Source of the DNA: Flavobacteriaceae bacterium
GTDB taxonomy: Bacteria; Bacteroidota; Bacteroidia; Flavobacteriales; Flavobacteriaceae
Length of the DNA stretch: 5,841 nucleotides
NCBI GenBank assembly: GCA_030633285.1
Contig: DAOVTC010000081.1
Coordinates: 1 to 5,841 of the forward strand
Direction: 5' to 3'
Shown here: in pieces, positions 1 through 5,841 of the stretch
How the letters are laid out: every line of letters begins with the position of its first letter
How positions within the stretch are numbered: the stretch's first letter is position 1
The notes under the pieces: generated by a model
What the model was told of the DNA's origin: nothing
Database searches by the model: none
Seen by the model: only the letters and a program-made list of their open reading frames with translations
Program-made: the position numbers and the translations under genes

Positions 1-57
1 GTTGTTGGAAATCCGGCAAGAATAAAAAAGAAAATCGACAATTCAGATAATGCTTAA
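1..57 (+). CDS. C-terminal end of a probable hexapeptide-repeat acyltransferase (5' end outside window)
   Basis: Frame 1 is open from the first base and ends in TAA at 55-57, giving 18 residues: VVGNPARIKKKIDNSDNA. The stretch VVGNPARIKKKI matches the typical exit of the left-handed beta-helix in O- and N-acetyltransferases (maltose/galactoside, serine and sugar acetyltransferases), where a V-x-G-N-P-A-[RK] segment ends the last coil and is followed by a basic tail. Family knowledge therefore suggests an acyl-CoA-dependent transferase of the LbH superfamily. The acceptor cannot be told from this fragment. The gene converges on the oxidoreductase gene with 26 bases between the two stop codons and no convincing terminator hairpin between them. 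The call rests on a short motif only, so the family is likely and the specific enzyme unknown. Confidence 0.6.
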   Translation, partial: VVGNPARIKKKIDNSDNA

Positions 58-83
58 AACAGACCATAATTATTAATAAGAAT

Positions 84-1640
84 CTACTTATAAACCAAAC
101 TAATCTGCTCGGCACATTTTTCACCATCAATGGCTGCTGAAATAATACCTCCGGCATAACCGGCTCCTTCTCCGCAAGGGCATAATCCTTTAATTTGTAC
201 ATGTTCTAAGGTTTTATGATCTCTAGGGATTCTAACTGGTGAAGATGTTCTAGACTCGGGTGCATGAACAACAGCTTCATTGGTTAAATATCCTTTCATT
301 GAATTACCAAATTGTTTAAAGCCTTCTTGTAGCGTTTGATAAATAAATTCAGGGAAAAGTGTACCCAATTCAACCGAAGTTGTTCCTGGCATATAGGAAG
401 TTTTTGGAATATTGCTAGATAATTTTCCTTTGGTAAAATCGATTAACCTTTGTGCCGGAACTTTTTGTGTTTCTCCTGCTAAATGCCATGCTTTTTGTTC
501 AATTTGTTTTTGAAATTCAACGCCAGCTAATGGTCCTTTATCCTGAAAAGTGGCAAAATCACTTAGTTTTAATTCAACAACAACACCAGAATTTGAAGTT
601 GCTTGATCTCTTTTTGAAGGAGACCATCCATTGGTGACTACTTCACCAGGAGCTGTGGCACAAGGAGCAATAACACCACCCGGACACATGCAAAATGAAT
701 AAACGCCTCTGTTTTTTATTTGTTTTACAATACTGTATGGGGCAGGAGGTAAGTGTTCACTACGAGTATCACAATGGTATTGAATACTGTCAATTAACTT
801 TTGCGAATGTTCAACTCTTACTCCTAATGCAAATGATTTAGCTTCAATTTTAATACCCTTTTTGTATAATAGTTCAAAAATGTCTCGTGCAGAATGACCT
901 GTGGCGAGTATAATTTTATTGGAATTTATAATATCTCCATTTTGAGTTTTAACTCCAATTACTGCTTCATTTTTGATGATAATATCAGTAACTCGAGTTT
1001 TAAATTTTACTTCTCCTCCATAATTTATAATGGTTTGACGAATAGCTTGTATTATTTTTGGTAATTTATTTGTACCTATATGTGGATGTGCTTCAACGGA
1101 AATATTTTTTGATGCTCCATGGGCAATTAACAAATACAGTATTTGGTTAACATCACCTCTTTTTTTTGAGCGTGTATATAACTTTCCATCAGAATAGGTT
1201 CCTGCTCCACCTTCGCCAAAGCAATAATTTGAATCTTCATCTACTAAGTGAAATTTTGTAATTGCAGCTAGATCTTTTCTCCGTTCTCTTACATTTTTTC
1301 CTCTTTCTAAAACAATGGGTTTTAAACCTTTTTCAATTAATTTTAGTGCGGCAAATAAACCGGCAGGACCAGCACCAATAATAATTACTTCTTTCGCTTT
1401 ACTTACATCTTTGTAATTTGGTAATTCAACAGGTTTGTCAATAAAATCTTCATTGATAAAGACTTTTACTTTAAGATTGATCTTAATGTTTTTTTGTCTG
1501 GCATCTATAGATCGTTTTAAAATTTCAATATGCTTGATATTAAAAACTTGGAGGCTGTTTTTTTTAGCAACAATTTGTTTAAGCTGTTCTTGATTTTGAG
1601 CAACTTCAGGATTTACTTGTATTTGAAATTCTTGTTGCAT
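84..1640 (-). CDS. FAD-dependent oxidoreductase/dehydrogenase, COG2509 type
   Basis: This 518-residue protein is predicted to be cytosolic and flavin-binding. After an N-terminal region of about 80 residues comes a Rossmann dinucleotide-binding fold with IGAGPAG at residues 88-94 and the acidic strand end LERG at 111-114, where the glutamate would hold the FAD ribose. A glycine-rich segment GEGGAGTYSDGKL lies at 142-154, ATGHSARD at 246-253 is the second nucleotide-binding signature, and CPCGEGAGYAGGIISAAIDG at 487-506 is the C-terminal FAD-closing motif. This order and length fit the uncharacterised 'FAD-dependent dehydrogenase' family (COG2509), whose substrate is not known. Cysteines occur as C-x-C pairs at 317/319 and 487/489. 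The ATG at 1640 has only an A-rich leader. It follows the porin gene on the same strand after 48 bases without a clear promoter, so the two may be cotranscribed. Family call is firm; substrate is unknown. Confidence 0.88.
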   Translation of the reverse strand: MQQEFQIQVNPEVAQNQEQLKQIVAKKNSLQVFNIKHIEILKRSIDARQKNIKINLKVKVFINEDFIDKPVELPNYKDVSKAKEVIIIGAGPAGLFAALKLIEKGLKPIVLERGKNVRERRKDLAAITKFHLVDEDSNYCFGEGGAGTYSDGKLYTRSKKRGDVNQILYLLIAHGASKNISVEAHPHIGTNKLPKIIQAIRQTIINYGGEVKFKTRVTDIIIKNEAVIGVKTQNGDIINSNKIILATGHSARDIFELLYKKGIKIEAKSFALGVRVEHSQKLIDSIQYHCDTRSEHLPPAPYSIVKQIKNRGVYSFCMCPGGVIAPCATAPGEVVTNGWSPSKRDQATSNSGVVVELKLSDFATFQDKGPLAGVEFQKQIEQKAWHLAGETQKVPAQRLIDFTKGKLSSNIPKTSYMPGTTSVELGTLFPEFIYQTLQEGFKQFGNSMKGYLTNEAVVHAPESRTSSPVRIPRDHKTLEHVQIKGLCPCGEGAGYAGGIISAAIDGEKCAEQISLVYK

Positions 1641-1688
1641 AGTTTTTATTTTAAAATTACTTCCCTTTGAGAAGGATTTAGGATGAGA

Positions 1689-3662
1689 TTAAATGAAAAA
1701 GTTCCATACTAAACCAAAACGGACTGTGAAATCTCGATACGGATATTTAGGAGCAGAATAATAATCGTATTTTCCAAAACTAGAATTAAAATGCTCAAAA
1801 TTCAGGTATAACCTTATAGTTCGTATTTGTGCATTAATAAAGAAATCAAATAGAGGATATCCTCCATACTCACGATCATTTTGTAAATAAAATTCAGAAA
1901 TTACAGGATTGTAACTATTCATAAAGTATTTACTAAAATAAGTAAATGTTACACCGGTTTGTAATAATAAAGGCTTGCCTTTGAATAAATAATTGGAGTA
2001 GTAAATGGTATTTCGAGTAATAAAGTCTGGTACTCGAAATATATCAGCACCATCTGTAACTTTTTGATAAATAAACTGGTTGTCTAAAGCAAAATGACCC
2101 AATTTAAATTCTTTGTTTATTTTTAATTTTAAATAATTAACAGTTTCTGAAGCTTGAATTGCTTTTGTTTGATCAAGAATAGATTCAGGAGCATCAAAAT
2201 AAGTGTAATTATTTATATTGGTTATTTGTACCGAAGCATAAATCCACTTTTTGGCATCTAATTCAAAGGTTAAACTGTTAATTTCTTCATTTTTAAAATT
2301 ATTTTGCCAATTGTATTTTTTATAAGCACTTTGATTTAAAATAAAATTAAAATTAGGAGATTTACTATTGTTTAAAATATGCGCTCTTATAGCAAATAAA
2401 CTATCTTTTTCATATTGAGCAGATGCAGAAAATGTATGACCATGTAAATTGCCAGTAACAATAGTTGAAGCATCTACATTCAAATTGATTTTTTTAAGAT
2501 TGGTTTTCCATTCTCCTCCAATTGCTACAACATTCCCGTTAAGATTTGAATCTATTATTTGATTTTCTGAAATTACTATACTCTTATATTTGTAATTATA
2601 ATCAAAATCATTAACCTTAAATTTTACTTCACCTAGAGTTATTGGAGAGTTAAGAGATACATAAACTTCATTAAACAATTTAGAATATTTTAATTTATCA
2701 TCAATTGATGACGTAAATGCTCCACCAAAAATAAGATTAGCGGCATCTTGTATATATTCATAATTCTTACGTTCATAATTAAAAATATGTCCAACTTTTA
2801 ATTCAGATGGGATAGTTTTTAGAGTATCATTTTTTTGCCAGATTTTATAGGATTGATCTATATAGTATCGGTTTCCACGTAAAGTATTTTTAGCATCGGT
2901 AAAATTTGTGATTAATCTGTTCCTGTCTGTAAAGTTAGGGTCACCATTTTCAAAATTTTCTATAGATTCATCAGTTAATCCACCATTTTGATTGTTATTT
3001 AAATCTTGTGCAACTAGATGTGAACGAATAAAATATTTTTTATTTTTAGTGTGGTAGCTTAAAGTTACCCTTAAATTGCCATGATCACTTAGTGCATGCC
3101 TATAATGCCCTAAAGAGCGCATTCCTTTAAAAGAAACTGAAGCATTTAATTGAGGTGAAGTGTTAAAGGTAAACAAACCATTTAAAACTTGACCTTGTTC
3201 CATTCCTGTTCTATAGAATAATTCAGTTGTGGGAGTTGGAACATAGTAATATTTTATATCTTCAACATCAAAATAGTTAAATTGCTTTGCCCGCACACCT
3301 ATTTTAGGATATAATGAGTTATTATCAAAACTATAAGCTAAATTGTTAAAAGTTTGTCCTTGATTGGCAAAAGCCATAACTTCTAAATTGTCTTTTCTAA
3401 GGTAATTGAATTTATAATATTTTTTAGTACTTAGGGTAGTATCAATATGAGTTGAGTCTTTTTTGTAATCAATAACTTTGTAATCTGTATAATGAGTTTT
3501 TCCACTTAATAATACTTTAATTTCTTTAGTGTTTGTATTGATTGTATCATCTTCATATTCAACAAACCTATTATCAATATTTGTTAATTGTCTTTGATCA
3601 ATTTGCGATATAGCAGAAAAGACAGAGAATAGAAAAAATAAAAAAACTAAATTTTTAATCAT
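1689..3662 (-). CDS. Putative outer-membrane porin of the Bacteroidota (Porin_10-like)
   Basis: This 657-residue protein starts with a classical signal peptide: MIKN, a hydrophobic run LVFLFFLFSVFSAIS, and likely cleavage near residue 20. There are no further hydrophobic helices. The rest alternates polar and aromatic residues in short stretches, as expected for an outer-membrane beta-barrel, and the chain ends in aromatic-rich FTVRFGLVWNFFI. The region of about 129-228 carries the conserved block of Flavobacteriia proteins annotated as 'putative porin' (PF14121-like): YYVPTPTTELFYRTGMEQGQ at 139-158, then FNTSPQLN and KGMRSLGHYRHAL, and later AQDLNNNQNGGL. The expected role is passive passage of small solutes across the outer membrane; the solute is unknown. 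It is transcribed divergently from rnhB, an arrangement I recall from other Flavobacteriia but could not check here. Family identity is fairly secure from recalled motifs; porin activity itself is inferred. Confidence 0.82.
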   Translation of the reverse strand: MIKNLVFLFFLFSVFSAISQIDQRQLTNIDNRFVEYEDDTINTNTKEIKVLLSGKTHYTDYKVIDYKKDSTHIDTTLSTKKYYKFNYLRKDNLEVMAFANQGQTFNNLAYSFDNNSLYPKIGVRAKQFNYFDVEDIKYYYVPTPTTELFYRTGMEQGQVLNGLFTFNTSPQLNASVSFKGMRSLGHYRHALSDHGNLRVTLSYHTKNKKYFIRSHLVAQDLNNNQNGGLTDESIENFENGDPNFTDRNRLITNFTDAKNTLRGNRYYIDQSYKIWQKNDTLKTIPSELKVGHIFNYERKNYEYIQDAANLIFGGAFTSSIDDKLKYSKLFNEVYVSLNSPITLGEVKFKVNDFDYNYKYKSIVISENQIIDSNLNGNVVAIGGEWKTNLKKINLNVDASTIVTGNLHGHTFSASAQYEKDSLFAIRAHILNNSKSPNFNFILNQSAYKKYNWQNNFKNEEINSLTFELDAKKWIYASVQITNINNYTYFDAPESILDQTKAIQASETVNYLKLKINKEFKLGHFALDNQFIYQKVTDGADIFRVPDFITRNTIYYSNYLFKGKPLLLQTGVTFTYFSKYFMNSYNPVISEFYLQNDREYGGYPLFDFFINAQIRTIRLYLNFEHFNSSFGKYDYYSAPKYPYRDFTVRFGLVWNFFI

Positions 3663-3681
3663 GAAAATATTTTAGTGTTGA

Positions 3682-3689
3682 CAAAGGTA
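3682..3689 (-). promoter_or_regulatory. Candidate -7 box of the porin promoter
   Basis: Read on the minus strand this is TACCTTTG, a match to the Bacteroidota -7 consensus TAnnTTTG. It lies 19 bases upstream of the porin ATG, which would give a leader of roughly 15 bases. No good TTTG is seen at the usual distance further upstream, so only half of the promoter is well formed. Confidence 0.4.
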
Positions 3690-3708
3690 AAATTTTTGAT
3701 GATATAAT

Positions 3709-3742
3709 TTTGATTGAATTACATTGAGTATTACTATTTTTG
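3709..3742 (+). promoter_or_regulatory. Candidate rnhB promoter (TTTG, N22, TAnnTTTG)
   Basis: TTTG at 3709-3712 is followed after 22 bases by TATTTTTG at 3735-3742, matching the Bacteroidota -33/-7 consensus. Transcription would begin near 3747, leaving about ten bases before the ATG at 3758. A second -7-like box, TAATTTTG at 3705-3712, overlaps the first element, but its nearest upstream TTG is 24 bases away. In such AT-rich DNA these matches can arise by chance, so confidence is moderate. Confidence 0.42.
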
Positions 3743-3757
3743 ATTTCAGAAATAATT

Positions 3758-4357
3758 ATGTTAAAACTAAATTTTTCAAAATATAAATTTGAAGCAGGTA
3801 CAGATGAAGCCGGAAGAGGCTGTTTGGCTGGTCCGGTAGTTGCTGCAGCTGTAATTTTGCCTCCTAATTTTGAACATGAATTGTTAAATGATTCAAAACA
3901 ATTAACCGAAAAACAACGTCAATTATTAAAAGCAATTATTGAAAAAGAAGCTTTAGCTTATGGGGTGGCTTATGTTTATCAAGAAAAAATTGATAAAATT
4001 AATATATTAAACGCTTCTATTTTAGCTATGCATAAATCTATTGAGAAATTAAGAATAATTCCTGAATTTATTATTGTAGATGGTAATCGCTTCAAAAAAT
4101 TTAAAGAAATTCCACATCAAACTATTGTCAAAGGAGATAGTAAATATTTGAGTATTGCTGCAGCATCTGTATTGGCAAAAACTTATCGTGATGCATATAT
4201 GGAAAAACTCCATATAGATTTTCCCGGTTATAATTGGAAAAATAATAAAGGCTACCCTACTAAAGAACATCGCCAAGCAATTAGAGATCTTGGAGTAACA
4301 GATCACCATAGAAAATCATTCAAATTACTTCCTGAGCAATTTAAATTAGATTTATAA
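3758..4357 (+). CDS. rnhB: Ribonuclease HII
   Basis: This 199-residue enzyme cleaves the RNA strand of RNA-DNA hybrids, including single ribonucleotides embedded in DNA, and so starts ribonucleotide excision repair in the cytosol. The family signature is complete: DEAGRG at 16-21 supplies the first Asp-Glu pair, IIVDGNRF at 105-112 supplies Asp108, [20 protein letters not shown] at 125-144 is the conserved helix, and Asp145 follows. These make the DEDD metal-binding set. [20 protein letters not shown] near 153-172 is the usual C-terminal stretch. The length is normal for the family. I chose the ATG at 3758. An in-frame TTG at 3740 would add MISEII, but it falls inside the candidate -7 box and thus probably upstream of the transcript. 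The porin gene diverges from it, and the toxin-antitoxin pair follows 63 bases after its stop. Confidence 0.95.
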   Translation: MLKLNFSKYKFEAGTDEAGRGCLAGPVVAAAVILPPNFEHELLNDSKQLTEKQRQLLKAIIEKEALAYGVAYVYQEKIDKINILNASILAMHKSIEKLRIIPEFIIVDGNRFKKFKEIPHQTIVKGDSKYLSIAAASVLAKTYRDAYMEKLHIDFPGYNWKNNKGYPTKEHRQAIRDLGVTDHHRKSFKLLPEQFKLDL

Positions 4358-4370
4358 ATATGAGAATTTA

Positions 4371-4402
4371 TTTGTAAAAATAAGATAAATGTCGTAAATT
4401 TG
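4371..4402 (+). promoter_or_regulatory. Promoter of the toxin-antitoxin operon (TTTG, N20, TAAATTTG)
   Basis: TTTG at 4371-4374 and TAAATTTG at 4395-4402 are 20 bases apart and match the Bacteroidota consensus TTTG / TAnnTTTG. Transcription would begin near 4407, a few bases before the antitoxin ATG at 4421. The -7 box is flanked and overlapped by the two operator-like repeats, which supports its being a regulated promoter. It also indicates that the TA pair is not simply read through from rnhB. Confidence 0.55.
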
Positions 4403-4418
4403 AAGACAAATGTCTTAA
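4382..4418 (+). promoter_or_regulatory. Paired operator-like repeats at the antitoxin promoter
   Basis: Two 16-base copies lie at 4382-4397 (AAGATAAATGTCGTAA) and 4403-4418 (AAGACAAATGTCTTAA), identical at 14 of 16 positions with a 21-base period, two turns of the helix. The second contains a perfect dyad, AAGACA-AA-TGTCTT (4403-4416); the first is a degenerate form of it. The first copy overlaps the start of the -7 box and the second covers the expected transcription start. By family knowledge Xre-type antitoxins bind palindromes in their own promoter, so this is the expected operator. Binding itself is inferred. Confidence 0.6.
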
Positions 4419-4420
4419 TT

Positions 4421-4921
4421 ATGGATTTGCAAAAAAAATATAATGATGATTTTAGTAAAGAAGTTAACACTTTGGTTAGTGAGGTGGCAGCAGTATATAG
4501 GGTTGGTTCAGGTAAAAAACAAATAACTTACAAAGATTTTTTAAACAATAAAATGTTAATTGTTCATTCTATTCGTAAGGGTATTTCTTATTCTTTTTTT
4601 AATAAAATTAAAATTATTTCCCCTTTTACAGATATTGAATGGGCAGATTTTTTAAATATTTCTACCAAATCTTTGCAACGATATAAAAATGAAAAGCACC
4701 ATATTTTTAAACCAAATCATTCCGAAAAAATTATTGAACTGGCAGAGGTTACATATTTTGGTGGTGAAGTTTTTGATAATAATGAAAACTTTTATACTTG
4801 GTTAACAACAATTTCTATCGCTTTAGGGTCTATGAAACCTATAGAATTATTAAAAGATTCTTATGGTAAAGAAATGGTAATGGAAGAGTTAAATCGTATA
4901 GATCAAGGTATTTTTGTTTAA
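4421..4921 (+). CDS. Antitoxin of a RES/Xre toxin-antitoxin module
   Basis: This 166-residue protein is the likely antitoxin for the RES toxin that follows five bases later. Residues 1 to about 50 form a leading segment of unclear role. Residues about 72-92 (DIEWADFLNISTKSLQRYKN region) read as the Xre-like helix-turn-helix of this family. Residues about 103-166 match the Xre/MbcA/ParS toxin-binding domain (formerly DUF2384): AEVTYFGGEVF, WLTTISIALGSMKPIELLKD at 127-146, then YGKEMVMEELNRIDQGIFV. In characterised relatives this C-terminal domain covers the toxin active site and the HTH represses the operon. I chose the ATG at 4421. A TTG at 4400 would add seven residues, but it sits in the -7 box and would translate through the operator. 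Length and domain order are normal for the family. Confidence 0.88.
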   Translation: MDLQKKYNDDFSKEVNTLVSEVAAVYRVGSGKKQITYKDFLNNKMLIVHSIRKGISYSFFNKIKIISPFTDIEWADFLNISTKSLQRYKNEKHHIFKPNHSEKIIELAEVTYFGGEVFDNNENFYTWLTTISIALGSMKPIELLKDSYGKEMVMEELNRIDQGIFV

Positions 4922-4926
4922 TTACT

Positions 4927-5385
4927 ATGCAGGTTTATAGATTGTCACGCAAGAAATATGCTTCTGAATTATCTGGGATTGGAGCTTCAAAGTCGGGTAA
5001 TCGTTGGAATTCAAAAGGTACTGAGATTATTTATTGTGCAGATAGTAGAGCTTTGGCTATGGCAGAGGTTTCGGTTCATTTAAGTTTGATTACTTTACCA
5101 AAAGATTTTGTGATGTTAGAAATTAATATTCCAAAATCAATAGCTATTCAAATTCTAAATGAAAAAAATCTTCCTGAAAATTGGAATGACTTTCCACATT
5201 CTTATAAAACTCAAAATAAAGGAGATGCATTTATTTCAAGTAATAAACACTGTATTCTAAAAGTCCCTTCAGCTGTGGTTAAAGGAGATTATAATTATTT
5301 GATAAATCCACATCATAAAGATTTTAAAAGAATAAGGATTGTCAATTTTTATAAATTCCCGTTTGATAGAAGATTGTTTTCGTAA
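4927..5385 (+). CDS. RES-domain toxin, probable NAD+-degrading enzyme
   Basis: This 152-residue protein is a compact single RES domain. Visible family features are YRL at 4-6, GNRWNSKG at 24-31, IIYCADSRALAMAEVSVHL at 34-52, and VPSAVVKGDYNYLINPHHKD at 113-132. The three residues that name the family are Arg26, Glu47 and Ser115, and all are present, so the enzyme appears intact. Relatives such as mycobacterial MbcT and the Pseudomonas Res toxin consume NAD+ (phosphorolysis or hydrolysis), stopping growth unless bound by the partner. The ATG lies five bases after the antitoxin stop, with no clear ribosome-binding site, which suggests translational coupling. There is no signal peptide or membrane segment, so it acts in the cytosol. 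The family is clear; whether this one phosphorolyses or hydrolyses NAD+ cannot be read from sequence. Confidence 0.9.
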   Translation: MQVYRLSRKKYASELSGIGASKSGNRWNSKGTEIIYCADSRALAMAEVSVHLSLITLPKDFVMLEINIPKSIAIQILNEKNLPENWNDFPHSYKTQNKGDAFISSNKHCILKVPSAVVKGDYNYLINPHHKDFKRIRIVNFYKFPFDRRLFS

Positions 5386-5432
5386 AGCTATTTAAATCAG
5401 AAATATTTTATAATAAGTTTCCCATAAAAAGT

Positions 5433-5455
5433 TTTGAAACAAGTAGTATTTCAAA
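5433..5455. repeat. Small AT-rich inverted repeat behind the toxin gene
   Basis: TTTGAAA (5433-5439) and TTTCAAA (5449-5455) are exact reverse complements with a nine-base loop, 47 bases beyond the toxin stop codon. A transcript could form a weak hairpin here. There is no following U-run on the plus strand, so I do not call it a terminator. It may be chance in AT-rich DNA. Confidence 0.3.
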
Positions 5456-5510
5456 TGGTTAGGGTTGGATTGTTTAATAAAAAACGGTTATATGTAAAGT
5501 GTTGTCACAG

Positions 5511-5548
5511 ATCCCGCTAATCCCAATAGGTATCGGAAGCAGGATTAG
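5511..5548. repeat. Compact imperfect nested inverted repeat, possible dispersed intergenic element
   Basis: ATCCCGCT (5511-5518) pairs with AGCAGGAT (5538-5545) at seven of eight positions. Inside, CCAATA (5523-5528) pairs with TATCGG (5531-5536) at five of six. A competing exact pairing joins CTAATCC (5517-5523) with GGATTAG (5542-5548). The stretch is richer in G and C than its surroundings. The pattern, with a CCCGATA/TATCGGG-like core inside ATCCCGCT-type arms, resembles degraded palindromic intergenic repeats that I recall from Bacteroidota genomes. That resemblance is from memory and untested. Positions 5386-5599 contain no open frame that I could support. Confidence 0.45.
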
Positions 5549-5558
5549 TTCAACCTAC

Positions 5559-5591
5559 AATTTTGAATACGTTTTAAAACTCCTCAAAATT
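5559..5591 (-). terminator. Nested palindrome downstream of the right-edge gene, candidate terminator
   Basis: AATTTTGA (5559-5566) and TCAAAATT (5584-5591) are exact 8-base inverted arms. Between them sits a perfect 10-base palindrome, GTTTTAAAAC (5571-5580). The structure begins nine bases after the stop codon of the minus-strand gene. Its position between two converging genes fits a terminator, but the stem is nearly all A and T and lacks a GC core, so function is uncertain. Confidence 0.35.
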
Positions 5592-5599
5592 TGGTTTCA

Positions 5600-5841
5600 C
5601 TAATAAAAAGTGTCATAAGCAATGATTTGTCCGTTTTCAATTTCCGGTATTTCTATTCCGTATATAATTCCATAATTGGGGTCATTATCTTTAGTTATCC
5701 TGAAATAAAAGGTTAGCCCATTGTTATCGAATTCTAATAAAAAATAGGTTCGCCCACCTTCATTGAGTTTAACAACGCTCTTAATGGGAGTTACCAGTTC
5801 ATTGTAATAAAATTTATTAGTATCTGGGTAATAAAGTTTTA
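5600..5841 (-). CDS. Unrecognised protein, C-terminal part (5' end outside window)
   Basis: On the minus strand one frame is open from the right edge (first full codon at 5839-5837) to TAG at 5600-5602, giving 79 residues with no methionine, so the start lies beyond the window. The peptide begins KLYYPDTNKFYYNELVTPIK and later reads GGRTYFLLEFDNNGLTFYFR, DNDPNYGIIYGIEIPEIENG and ends QIIAYDTFY. It is rich in aromatic and acidic residues, alternates in the manner of beta strands, and contains no stop over 240 bases in AT-rich DNA, which supports real coding. I do not recognise the family. It has no transmembrane stretch in the visible part. It converges on the toxin gene across a 214-base gap. 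Confidence 0.6.
   Translation of the reverse strand, partial: KLYYPDTNKFYYNELVTPIKSVVKLNEGGRTYFLLEFDNNGLTFYFRITKDNDPNYGIIYGIEIPEIENGQIIAYDTFY

Noticed and set aside
70..79. TTATTAATAA palindrome between the converging stops at the left end
   Set aside because: It has no loop or GC core and is easily expected by chance in AT-rich DNA.
452..637. Plus-strand open frame of 61 codons
   Set aside because: It lies wholly inside the FAD-dependent oxidoreductase gene on the other strand and its product shows no recognisable motif; it is an antisense shadow.
4049..4309. Minus-strand open frame of 86 codons
   Set aside because: It is antisense to the catalytic part of rnhB, which is fully explained by RNase HII motifs; the predicted peptide has no family features.
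4354..4371. ATAAAT/ATTTAT hairpin at the end of rnhB as a terminator
   Set aside because: The six-base stem is entirely A and T, overlaps the stop codon and has no following T-run, so termination cannot be supported.
84..5385. Functional link between the FAD-dependent oxidoreductase and the NAD+-degrading toxin
   Set aside because: The genes are on opposite strands, separated by the porin and rnhB, and nothing in the sequence connects them beyond both involving redox cofactors.
5464..5554. Integron attC-like site (GTTGGAT and GTTCAAC, matching parts of the core consensus)
   Set aside because: The two core-like boxes are in the wrong order on either strand and are poorly complementary, so this is not an attC site.

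Overview
The window looks like a chromosomal stretch of a low-GC member of the Bacteroidota, most likely class Flavobacteriia. The reasons are the strong AT bias, the absence of clear Shine-Dalgarno sequences, several promoter candidates of the Bacteroidota type (TTTG, about 20 bases, TAnnTTTG), and a large outer-membrane protein of the Bacteroidota 'putative porin' family. Genus cannot be settled from the sequence.

Layout, left to right. Positions 1-57 are the last 18 codons of a plus-strand gene that reads like the C-terminal end of a hexapeptide-repeat acyltransferase. It converges on a minus-strand pair: a 518-residue FAD-dependent oxidoreductase of the COG2509 type (84-1640) and, upstream of it, a 657-residue putative porin with a signal peptide (1689-3662). 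A 95-base divergent intergenic region separates the porin from ribonuclease HII (rnhB, 3758-4357, plus strand). Next on the plus strand is a two-gene toxin-antitoxin module of the RES/Xre class: antitoxin 4421-4921 and toxin 4927-5385, five bases apart. Its promoter region carries two copies of a 16-base near-repeat at a 21-base period, overlapping a well-formed promoter. This looks like an autoregulatory operator. A 214-base non-coding gap (5386-5599) holds three separate inverted-repeat structures. The window ends in a minus-strand gene (5600-5841) whose start lies beyond the right edge. It is clearly open but not recognised.

How the genes relate. rnhB, the porin and the oxidoreductase look like ordinary chromosomal genes. 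The RES/Xre module is the accessory element. By family knowledge the RES toxin degrades NAD+ and the Xre-type partner both neutralises it and binds the operon's own promoter. No completely new system is evident. The most informative points are the paired operator, the two edge genes that lack one end inside the window, and the repeat-rich gap behind the toxin.
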